Of a stretch of 23,638 nucleotides of DNA, positions 1-6,573 are shown piece by piece. Source of the stretch: Agromyces sp. (GTDB lineage: Bacteria; Actinomycetota; Actinomycetes; Actinomycetales; Microbacteriaceae); NCBI GenBank assembly GCA_031178025.1, contig JAPSJU010000008.1:1-23638 (forward strand). The letters run 5' to 3'. The notes below the pieces were generated by a model. It was not told the origin of the DNA, did not search any database, and saw only the letters and a program-made list of their open reading frames with translations. The translations under genes and the position numbers were made by a program. Every line of letters begins with the position of its first letter. Position 1 is the first letter of the stretch.

Positions 1-30
1 CCGCAGTGACGATGACGTCTGGAGTGCACG

Positions 31-2631
31 ATGACTGAGCGACCGGCGGATGCCACGCCCACCGCGAACGGCGGCATGCCCGGCGCCGCCGACGGGAGCA
101 CCGACCACGAGCCGGCCGGCCGCCTCCGCGCCACCGGCGAGACCGTCGCCGCGTTCATCCGGAGGGTCCCGCTCAGCATCGGGCTCGCGGTCCTGCTCGT
201 CATCACCGCCGCGCTCACCGGCACGATCGCGGGGAGCGTCTCCGAGTCCACGGCGCAGCTGTGGGCGGCGGGAGTCACGACGACGATCGATGCGGCACGC
301 TGGTGGACGGTCGCCACGGCGCTCGTCATCCCGTTCGACCCGTTCCAGCTGGTGTTCGGCGTACTGGCGGCGCTGGTGCTCCTCGGCGTCGCCGAACGGC
401 GGCTCGGCACCGCCCGCGCCGCGCTCGCGTTCGTGGTCACCGGTGTCGTCGGCGTCGCCCTCGGCACCGGCCTGCAGTGGATCGGGTCGCTCGCGGGCGA
501 GTGGTGGGCGACCGGCACCTCCGCCGACCTCACGCTCGATCCGCTCACCGGCGTCGTCGGCGCCCTCATCACGGCGACGGCCTTCATGGGGGCGCTCTGG
601 CGTCGGCGCGTCCGCCTCGTCACGCTCGCCGTCATCCTCGTGTTCGTGCTCTACGACGGCGACTCGTCGAACGCGTACCGGCTCATCGCGGCGATGACGG
701 GCTACGTCCTCGGTGCGCTGCTCGCCCGGGATCCCTCGACCCTGCGGGCACGGCGCAGCTCGCACCGCGAGACGCGCACCCTCGTCGCCGTCATCGTCGC
801 CGTGACCGGCATCGGACCGATCGTCGCCCTCATCACGCGCTCGGACCTCACGCCCTTCGCGTTCGGTTCGTACCTCTACGCCGAGGATCCGCTCGAGTTC
901 GACACCGTGGTGGCCCAGTGCGACGCGACGGCGACCGCGCTGAGCGGCGACTGCCTGAAGCAGGCGGCGATCCTCAGCTCGCAGGGCTTCGGCATGTTCC
1001 TGCTCTCGTTCGTGCCCGTGCTGCTCCTCCTGCTCGCCGCGTGGGGGCTGCGGAGCGGACGCCGGTTCGCCTGGTGGCTCGCGATCGCGGTGAACCTCGC
1101 CGTCCTGCTCTTCGCGCGGAGCTCCCTCGATGTCACCATCACGACCGCCGATGTGGAGGACGGCACGTGGACGGTGTTCGACATCGGCGAGCTCATCGTG
1201 TGGATCCTCGCCGTGCTGGCCCTGCCGGTCGGCGTGATCGTGATGCTCGTGGCGACCCGGCGGCACTTCCGGCTGGGCGCACCGCACGAGGCGTACCTGC
1301 GGTTCCTCGCGACGGTCGTCGTCTCGCTCCTGGTGCTCGGCGGGACGTACCTCGTCATCGGACTCGCGACGATCGACGAGTACTGGCCCGTGGCGGGCCC
1401 CATCGACGTGGTCGTCGACACGATCAAGCGCTTCGTGCCGCCGCACTTCCTGGCCGTGGTCGATCCCATCGTGCTGCCGGGCCACGACCTTGCGAGCGTC
1501 GCCTTCCAGGCGGCGGGCCCGCTGTTCTGGGGCATCTTCATCGCCGCATCGCTGCGGATGCTGCGCGCGAGCGACTCGCGCTCCCGCTTCGCCGACCACC
1601 GCCGCATCCGGGACCTGCTGCAGCGCCACGGCGGCGGCACCCTGGGCTTCATGGCGACCTGGCCGGGGAACAGCTACTGGTTCGGTGCCGACGGCGACTC
1701 CGCGGTCGCGTATCGCGTCATCAACGGCGTCGCGATCACGATGTCCGACCCGATCTGCGCCCCCGGAAGCGCAGGGCGCGTCATCCGGGAGTTCGCGGCC
1801 GCCTGCGACGCGAACAGCTGGGTCCCCGTCTTCTACAGCGTGCACTCGCAGTACCTGCCGGTGTTCGAGGAGCTCGGCTGGCAGCACATGTCGGTCGGCG
1901 AGGAGACCCTCGTGCGCACGGCCGGGCTCGAACTCACGGGCAAGCCGTGGCAGAAGGTGCGGCAGGCGCTCAACCGGGGCATCAAGGAGGGGATGACGAC
2001 GGTCTGGACGAGCTGGGACGAACTCCCCCGCGCGACGGTCGCGGAGATCACCGCGATCTCCGAGGAATGGGTCGCCGACAAGGAGCTCCCCGAGATGGGC
2101 TTCACGCTCGGCGGGATGGAGGAGCTGAAGGACCCGGACGTCCGGCTCATGCTCGCGATCGGCCCCGACGGGCGCATCCAGGCGGTCACGAGCTGGCTGC
2201 CCGTCCACCGCGACGGGCGCGTGATCGGCTGGACGATCGACTTCATGCGGCGCGCCGACGGATCGATGAACGGCATCATGGAGTTCCTCATCGCGTCGGC
2301 CGCCCTGCACATGAAGGCGGAGGGCGCCGAGGTGCTGAGCCTGTCGGGGGCGCCCCTCGCGACCAAGCCGCTCGCCGCCGGCGAGGAGGCTCCGGAGCCG
2401 ACCGTCATGACGCGCCTGCTCGAGTTCCTCGCTCGGACGCTCGAGCCGGCATACGGATTCTCGTCGCTGTTCCGGTTCAAGGCGAAGTTCAATCCCGACT
2501 ACGAGACCATCTCGATGGCCTACCCCGACCCGCTCGCGCTGCCCGCGATCGGCGTCGCGATCGGTCGTGCCTACCTGCCCGAGGTGTCGCCCAGGGAAGC
2601 GGTCGCGCTCGCGCGCACGCTGACCAGGTGA
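31..2631 (+). CDS. MprF-like phosphatidylglycerol lysyltransferase with rhomboid-like N-terminal domain
   Basis: Predicted 866-residue membrane enzyme. The C-terminal part (about 525-840) is a DUF2156/MprF synthase domain with the usual blocks: a GNSYWFG segment near 546, YSVHSQYLPVFEELGW near 602-617, VRQALNRGIKEG at 643-654, GWTIDFMRR, and FRFKAKFNPDYE near the end. Family knowledge: this domain moves lysine (or another amino acid) from aminoacyl-tRNA to phosphatidylglycerol on the cytoplasmic face, lowering surface negative charge. About 12 membrane segments precede it. The first six (about 45-232) resemble a rhomboid fold (RWWTVATALVIPFDPFQLVFG, then AERRLGT at 121-127), but the Ser of the catalytic GxSG is Val (GVVG, 174-177) and the HxxN and TM6 His are absent. 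ATG 31 has GGAG at 21-24. A deacetylase lipoprotein follows 26 bp later on the same strand, probably co-transcribed. The amino acid and lipid specificity cannot be read from sequence. Confidence 0.85.
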   Translation: MTERPADATPTANGGMPGAADGSTDHEPAGRLRATGETVAAFIRRVPLSIGLAVLLVITAALTGTIAGSVSESTAQLWAAGVTTTIDAARWWTVATALVIPFDPFQLVFGVLAALVLLGVAERRLGTARAALAFVVTGVVGVALGTGLQWIGSLAGEWWATGTSADLTLDPLTGVVGALITATAFMGALWRRRVRLVTLAVILVFVLYDGDSSNAYRLIAAMTGYVLGALLARDPSTLRARRSSHRETRTLVAVIVAVTGIGPIVALITRSDLTPFAFGSYLYAEDPLEFDTVVAQCDATATALSGDCLKQAAILSSQGFGMFLLSFVPVLLLLLAAWGLRSGRRFAWWLAIAVNLAVLLFARSSLDVTITTADVEDGTWTVFDIGELIVWILAVLALPVGVIVMLVATRRHFRLGAPHEAYLRFLATVVVSLLVLGGTYLVIGLATIDEYWPVAGPIDVVVDTIKRFVPPHFLAVVDPIVLPGHDLASVAFQAAGPLFWGIFIAASLRMLRASDSRSRFADHRRIRDLLQRHGGGTLGFMATWPGNSYWFGADGDSAVAYRVINGVAITMSDPICAPGSAGRVIREFAAACDANSWVPVFYSVHSQYLPVFEELGWQHMSVGEETLVRTAGLELTGKPWQKVRQALNRGIKEGMTTVWTSWDELPRATVAEITAISEEWVADKELPEMGFTLGGMEELKDPDVRLMLAIGPDGRIQAVTSWLPVHRDGRVIGWTIDFMRRADGSMNGIMEFLIASAALHMKAEGAEVLSLSGAPLATKPLAAGEEAPEPTVMTRLLEFLARTLEPAYGFSSLFRFKAKFNPDYETISMAYPDPLALPAIGVAIGRAYLPEVSPREAVALARTLTR

Positions 2632-2657
2632 CCGCACACGTCACGAAGGGGTCCCGG

Positions 2658-3512
2658 ATGCCGCATCCGAACCGACGCACCGTGCTCACGATCGGCGCGG
2701 CCGCCGCCGCGGCCGCGCTCGCGGCCTGTGCTCCAGCAGGCCAGGCCACCCAGCGATCCGGTGCTCCGCCCGCGCCGACGCAGGCCGGACGGCCGTCGCC
2801 GCAGCGCGCACCGGCGCCGATGCCGGTCGACGTGCCCGCCGCGGGGCCGCCGATGCAACCCGTGCCGGGCCTGGTCAAGGTGCCCGCTCCCCACGGCACC
2901 ATCCACGCGCTCCCCGGGGAGGATCCGCTGCTCGCGTGGACCATCGACGACGGCGCGAACGGCGACGTCATCGCCGCCTATGCCGCCTTCGCGGCGGCGA
3001 GCGGCGTGCGGCTCACGATGTTCGTGACCGGCACCTATCGGGCCTGGGACGAGAACGTCGCCGCGCTCGCACCGCTCGTGGCCTCGGGGCAGGTGCAACT
3101 GGGCAATCACACCTGGTCGCACCCGGACCTCACGAGCCTCGACGACACCGGGGTCGCCGACGAGCTGCAGCGCAACCACGACTTCATCGGCGACACGTTC
3201 GGCGTCGACGCCCGCCCGTACTACCGGCCGCCGTTCGGCTACCACGATGATCGCGTCGACGGGATCGCCGCCGAGCTGGGCTACACCGTGCCGACCCTCT
3301 GGTACGGCTCGTTGTCGGACTCCGGTGAGGTCCCGGCAACGCTCATCGTCGAACTCGCCCGGCAGTGGTTCCTGCCGGGGCACATCGTGATCGGCCACCT
3401 GAACTGGCCGCCGGTGACGACGGTGTTCGAGGAGTTGCGCGCCATCATCGCCGAGCGGGGGCTCACCACGGTCACCCTGAACGACGTGTTCTCGAGCGAG
3501 GTCCACCCCTGA
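2658..3512 (+). CDS. polysaccharide deacetylase lipoprotein (NodB/CE4 family)
   Basis: 284 residues. The N-terminus has a twin-arginine-like NRRTVLT segment, an alanine-rich hydrophobic stretch and a lipobox LAAC with Cys24, so the mature protein is probably a lipid-anchored exported protein. A Pro/Ala-rich linker (25-80) leads to a NodB homology domain (about 92-280). Visible motifs: TIDDG with D97/D98 (motif 1), NHTWSHPD with metal-ligand His151 and His155 (motif 2), RPPFGY at 190-195 (motif 3) and GHLN with His247 (motif 5). Motif 4 (WYGSLSDSG) is weak. Family members remove N- or O-acetyl groups from peptidoglycan or other glycans. Start chosen because AAGGGG at 2646-2651 sits 6 nt before ATG 2658; the reading frame is open far upstream but that part is a shadow of the previous gene. 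Co-transcription with the MprF-like gene suggests a joint role in envelope modification; the substrate is unknown. Confidence 0.88.
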   Translation: MPHPNRRTVLTIGAAAAAAALAACAPAGQATQRSGAPPAPTQAGRPSPQRAPAPMPVDVPAAGPPMQPVPGLVKVPAPHGTIHALPGEDPLLAWTIDDGANGDVIAAYAAFAAASGVRLTMFVTGTYRAWDENVAALAPLVASGQVQLGNHTWSHPDLTSLDDTGVADELQRNHDFIGDTFGVDARPYYRPPFGYHDDRVDGIAAELGYTVPTLWYGSLSDSGEVPATLIVELARQWFLPGHIVIGHLNWPPVTTVFEELRAIIAERGLTTVTLNDVFSSEVHP

Positions 3513-3535
3513 TCCGAGACCCGCCGTGCCGCGAA

Positions 3536-3541
3536 TAGGGT
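3536..3541 (+). promoter_or_regulatory. -10 box TAGGGT of leaderless Nudix gene
   Basis: TAGGGT fits the actinobacterial TANNNT -10 consensus and ends 7 nt before ATG 3549, so transcription should start at or next to the A of that ATG. There is no Shine-Dalgarno sequence. This argues against the in-frame GTG at 3540, which lies inside the -10 region. Confidence 0.55.
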
Positions 3542-3548
3542 GGAACGG

Positions 3549-3956
3549 ATGTCCCGCCTACCCGATCTGCTCGTGGCCGCGATCGCACTCGTCCGCGACC
3601 GCCGCGTGCTCATGGTCACCGCGCGCGACCGCGAGGTGTACTACATGCCGGGCGGCAAGATCGACGCCGGCGAGACCGCCGCGCAGGCGGCGGCCCGCGA
3701 GGCGCACGAGGAGGTCGCACTCCTGCTCGACGCGGACGCACTGGAGGAGCTCTTCGAGGTGGTGGTCCAGGCCCACGGCGAACCCGACGGTCGGCTCGTG
3801 CGCATGCGCGTCTTCGCAGCCGAGACGGATGCCGCGCCCGTCGCCTCCGCCGAGGTCGGCGCGCTGCACTGGGTGACCACGGCCGACGCGCACCGCTGCC
3901 CTCCGGCGGGCGTCGAGGTGCTCGCCCGGCTGGCGGCATCCGGCGTCATCGACTGA
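3549..3956 (+). CDS. Nudix hydrolase
   Basis: 135 residues, the size of a single Nudix domain. The Nudix box starts at Gly36: G-x5-E (Glu42), then seven residues, then REAHEE (50-55), giving the Mg-binding glutamates Glu51, Glu54 and Glu55. The usual Gly after xEEx is Ala57, a conservative departure. Family knowledge: hydrolysis of a nucleoside diphosphate linked to another moiety, often house-cleaning of oxidised nucleotides; the substrate here is not evident. Start ATG 3549 is preferred over GTG 3540 because of the -10 box at 3536-3541. It is monocistronic by appearance: 36 nt after the deacetylase stop, and the next gene has its own -10 box. Confidence 0.88.
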   Translation: MSRLPDLLVAAIALVRDRRVLMVTARDREVYYMPGGKIDAGETAAQAAAREAHEEVALLLDADALEELFEVVVQAHGEPDGRLVRMRVFAAETDAAPVASAEVGALHWVTTADAHRCPPAGVEVLARLAASGVID

Positions 3957-4002
3957 GACGGCGACCCGGCGCAACCCCCAGGCCCCTCTCCGGCGGGCTC
4001 CC

Positions 4003-4008
4003 TAGACT
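4003..4008 (+). promoter_or_regulatory. -10 box TAGACT of leaderless hydrolase gene
   Basis: TAGACT ends 6 nt before ATG 4015 and no Shine-Dalgarno sequence lies in between, which fits a leaderless transcript. Confidence 0.55.
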
Positions 4009-4014
4009 GCGACG

Positions 4015-5511
4015 ATGACGAGCACTCGCGAGTTCCGCCGCGGCGAGCACGTCATCGTCATCCACACGTCCGGACGGGTGGCGGGACCCGACTACGTGCT
4101 CGTGCACGGTCTCGGCATGGCGCACGAGTACTGGACCCGGCTCGCCGGGGTGCTCGAGACGAGCGGCACCGTGTGGGCGCTCGACCTGCCCGGGTTCGGC
4201 GACGCACCGCGGCCGTCGGCTCCGCTCAGCATGGCGGAGTCGGGCGAGCTGCTCGCCGAGCTGCTCGTCAGCGAGGGCATCCGCCGGCCCGTGCTCGTCG
4301 GCCATTCGACCGGCGCGCAGGTCGTCGCCGAGACCGCCGCGCGGCATCCTGAGCTCGTCGACCGGCTCGTGCTCATCGGGCCGACGGTGAACCCTCGTGA
4401 GCGCACCCTCCTGAAGCAGACCCTGCGCTTCCTCCAGGACGTCGCGGTGATCGATCCCAAGGCGCTCGCGATCGGCCTCCGCCTCTACGCCGAGGCCGGT
4501 CCTCGCTGGTACGCCGCGAACCTCAGGCCGATGGTCGAGCACCACCTCGAACTCGCCCTGCCGCGGATCAGGGCCGAGACGCTCGTCATCCGCGGCGAGC
4601 ACGACAAGGTGGTGCCGCGCTACTGGGGCGAGGAGATCGCCGCCCTCGTGCCGGACGGGCGCTTCGCCGAAGTGCCGGGGCGAGGACACGACGCGTTGAT
4701 CACGGCGTGGCGTGAGGTGGCGGAGCTCATCGCCGCACACGCGCGCGGCGACGCTGCCGGACGGGCGGTGTCGCTTCCCGAGGAACCGCTCCGGGCCGAG
4801 CGGATGGATCGGCTGAGCGCGCTCGGCTGGTGGGTGCGCGACTACGCGTATGCCGTCGTCCGGCAACTCGCCGTCGTCGTCGAGGGGCGGCGCTCGCCGG
4901 CCAGGTGGCGCACGGGCGACGCCGAGCTGCCCGAGGTCGTGCTGCTGCCCGGGGTCTACGAGCACTGGACCTTCCTCCGGCCGCTGGGCGATGCGTTGAA
5001 CGCCGCGGGGCACCGCGTGCTCGTGGTGCACGGCATGGGCGCCAACCGGCGCGGCATCGGCGAGACCGCCGACGCGGTCGGACGAGCACTCGCCCGGGTA
5101 CGGCCGCCCGGGCCGGCGGGCCGCGTCATCGTCGCGCACAGCAAGGGCGGGCTCATCGGCAAGCGCCTGCTGCTCGACGAGCAGGCTGAGGATCTCGGCA
5201 TCCGCGGGCTCGTCGCGGTGTGCACGCCGTTCTCGGGTGCGCGGCTCGCGCGGCTCTTCGGCGACCCGAGCATCCGGGCCCTGCTGCCGAGCGACGAGAC
5301 GATCGTGATGCTGGGGAGCGCCGCATCCGTGAACGCTCGCATCGTCTCGGTGTTCGGCACCTTCGACCCGCACGTCCCCGACGGCAGCGCGCTCGACGGC
5401 GCCACCAACGTGCGCGTGCCGGTCGCCGGTCACTTCCGCCTGCTCGGGGCGCGGGAGACGCTCCTCGCCATCCGCGACGGCATCGCGCGGCTGGCGAGCT
5501 CGGAGGCGTGA
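4015..5511 (+). CDS. tandem alpha/beta-hydrolase protein
   Basis: 498 residues, about twice the length of one alpha/beta-hydrolase domain. Domain 1 (about 1-240): oxyanion-region HGLG at 31-34, nucleophile elbow GHSTG with Ser98, acid Asp197 in GEHDKVVP, and His225 in GRGHD. Domain 2 (about 300-498): LLPGVYEHW near 310-318, nucleophile elbow AHSKGG with Ser376, acid Asp451 in GTFDPHVP and His473 in AGHFRLL. Both triads look intact. The halves differ: the first resembles common lid-bearing hydrolases, the second resembles esterase/lipase-like proteins with a short cap. There is no signal peptide, so it is probably cytoplasmic. The frame runs without stop through the linker at 240-300, so this is a true fusion and not two genes. 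The substrate is unknown. Confidence 0.85.
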   Translation: MTSTREFRRGEHVIVIHTSGRVAGPDYVLVHGLGMAHEYWTRLAGVLETSGTVWALDLPGFGDAPRPSAPLSMAESGELLAELLVSEGIRRPVLVGHSTGAQVVAETAARHPELVDRLVLIGPTVNPRERTLLKQTLRFLQDVAVIDPKALAIGLRLYAEAGPRWYAANLRPMVEHHLELALPRIRAETLVIRGEHDKVVPRYWGEEIAALVPDGRFAEVPGRGHDALITAWREVAELIAAHARGDAAGRAVSLPEEPLRAERMDRLSALGWWVRDYAYAVVRQLAVVVEGRRSPARWRTGDAELPEVVLLPGVYEHWTFLRPLGDALNAAGHRVLVVHGMGANRRGIGETADAVGRALARVRPPGPAGRVIVAHSKGGLIGKRLLLDEQAEDLGIRGLVAVCTPFSGARLARLFGDPSIRALLPSDETIVMLGSAASVNARIVSVFGTFDPHVPDGSALDGATNVRVPVAGHFRLLGARETLLAIRDGIARLASSEA

Positions 5512-5523
5512 GGGCGGCCGCCC

Positions 5524-5571
5524 CGGCGCGCAGCGCGCGCCGCCGTCGCCTCGAGACCGCCGCGAGCGGTC
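5524..5571. terminator. two hairpins between convergent genes
   Basis: CGGCGCGC (5524-5531) and GCGCGCCG (5535-5542) form a perfect 8-bp stem with a 3-nt loop. GACCGC (5555-5560) and GCGGTC (5566-5571) form a second 6-bp stem overlapping the stop of the minus-strand gene. There is no T tract on either side, so function as a bidirectional terminator is inferred from position between two converging stops. Confidence 0.45.
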
Positions 5572-6478
5572 AGTGCACGTATTCGAGCAGGTCGAGGCCG
5601 ACCTGGCGCATGCCGTCGAGCACCGCGAGCCGCGACGAGAGCATCGTGTCGGCGTAGTACATCGACACGGCATAGGCGACGCTCGCCCGCGGACCGCGCA
5701 GCACGCCGACTTCGCTGCGCACGCCGCCGTCGGTGCCGGTCTTGTTCATGAGCAGTACGCCGTGGTCGGGCGTCCGGTGCGCGAGCGGATCGAGCCCGAA
5801 CGCCGACGCCACCATCGACAGGTCGGAATTGAGCGAGAGCCAGCCGACGACCCGCTGCGACACCTCGGGGCTCACGATCTCGCCCCTCGCGAGCGAGGCG
5901 AAGAGCCAGGTGAGCTCCTTCGCGGAACCGATCGAGAGCTGCGGCGCGTCGTCTGGGCCGCGGTGGTCGCGCACGAGATCGAGGAGCGCGGTGCGCGTGA
6001 GCCCCAGCGCCTCGGTGCGTGCGCGCACCGCCTCGAGGCCGACGTGGCGGATGAGCACGTTCGTGGCGAGGTTGTCGCTCGTCGCGCCGATGAGGGCCGC
6101 GAGGTCGGCGAGCCCGAGCGAGGGCGACTGGAGGTGCTGCCAGATGCCGGACTCGCCCACGGCGTCCCGCGGTGCGCGGTCGAGCACCGTGAACGCCTCG
6201 GTACTCGCGCTGGAGAGTCGCGATGCGACCTCCACGAGGAGCAGGACCTTGCCGATCGAGGCGGTCGGCATGACGACGTGATCGTCGACCGAGAACAGCA
6301 CCTTGCCGGTGGCGAGGTCGGTGGCCCGCGCCGAGACCTGCACGCCCGCCAGCGCGAGTTCGCCCAGGGCGTTGAACCCGCGGGCGAAGTTCTCGTTCGG
6401 CTCCTCGGTGCGATGCCGGCCTCGCCGGACGCTCGCGTGCCGCGCCCGCCGCTCGGAACCCTGCGACGAGGTCACCAC
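5570..6478 (-). CDS. class A beta-lactamase-like serine hydrolase
   Basis: About 302 residues from GTG 6478. The three penicillin-recognising motifs are present: SIGK with Ser74 and Lys77, SDN at 134-136, and KTG at 246-248 (NKTGT). I do not see a clear ExxLN omega-loop motif with the deacylating glutamate. There is no signal peptide: the N-terminus is arginine-rich (RRARHASVRRGRHR). Class A beta-lactamases normally act outside the membrane, so this may be a cytoplasmic esterase- or peptidase-like relative and should not be assumed to give drug resistance. The start is uncertain: the frame is open well into the M13 gene; GTG 6478 or 6475 follow an AGGGGAAG (6493-6500) at a rather long 14-17 nt, and GTG 6520 is possible. 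It lies 95 bp downstream of the M13 peptidase on the same strand and converges with the double hydrolase. Confidence 0.75.
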   Translation of the reverse strand: MVTSSQGSERRARHASVRRGRHRTEEPNENFARGFNALGELALAGVQVSARATDLATGKVLFSVDDHVVMPTASIGKVLLLVEVASRLSSASTEAFTVLDRAPRDAVGESGIWQHLQSPSLGLADLAALIGATSDNLATNVLIRHVGLEAVRARTEALGLTRTALLDLVRDHRGPDDAPQLSIGSAKELTWLFASLARGEIVSPEVSQRVVGWLSLNSDLSMVASAFGLDPLAHRTPDHGVLLMNKTGTDGGVRSEVGVLRGPRASVAYAVSMYYADTMLSSRLAVLDGMRQVGLDLLEYVH

Positions 6479-6573
6479 AGTGGTTGCACGATCTTCCCCT
6501 GGCGGTCGGCGCTCCCCCACCGCGACCCGCGGCGCGCTCGAGAGCTGTGGACTGGACGGTTGCGACGAGTGGT

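Noticed and set aside
261..2657. Upstream extension of the deacetylase frame through the MprF-like gene
   Set aside because: The extension is Arg/Pro/His-rich shadow sequence; the ribosome site and lipoprotein signal place the start at 2658.
3946..5673. Minus-strand frame of 575 codons opposite the tandem hydrolase
   Set aside because: Shadow frame; the plus strand has two complete hydrolase triads and a promoter.
6471..6482. Inverted repeat ACCAC-T-GTGGT at the start of the beta-lactamase-like gene as an operator
   Set aside because: Only 5-bp arms and a single copy; it could easily arise by chance at this composition.
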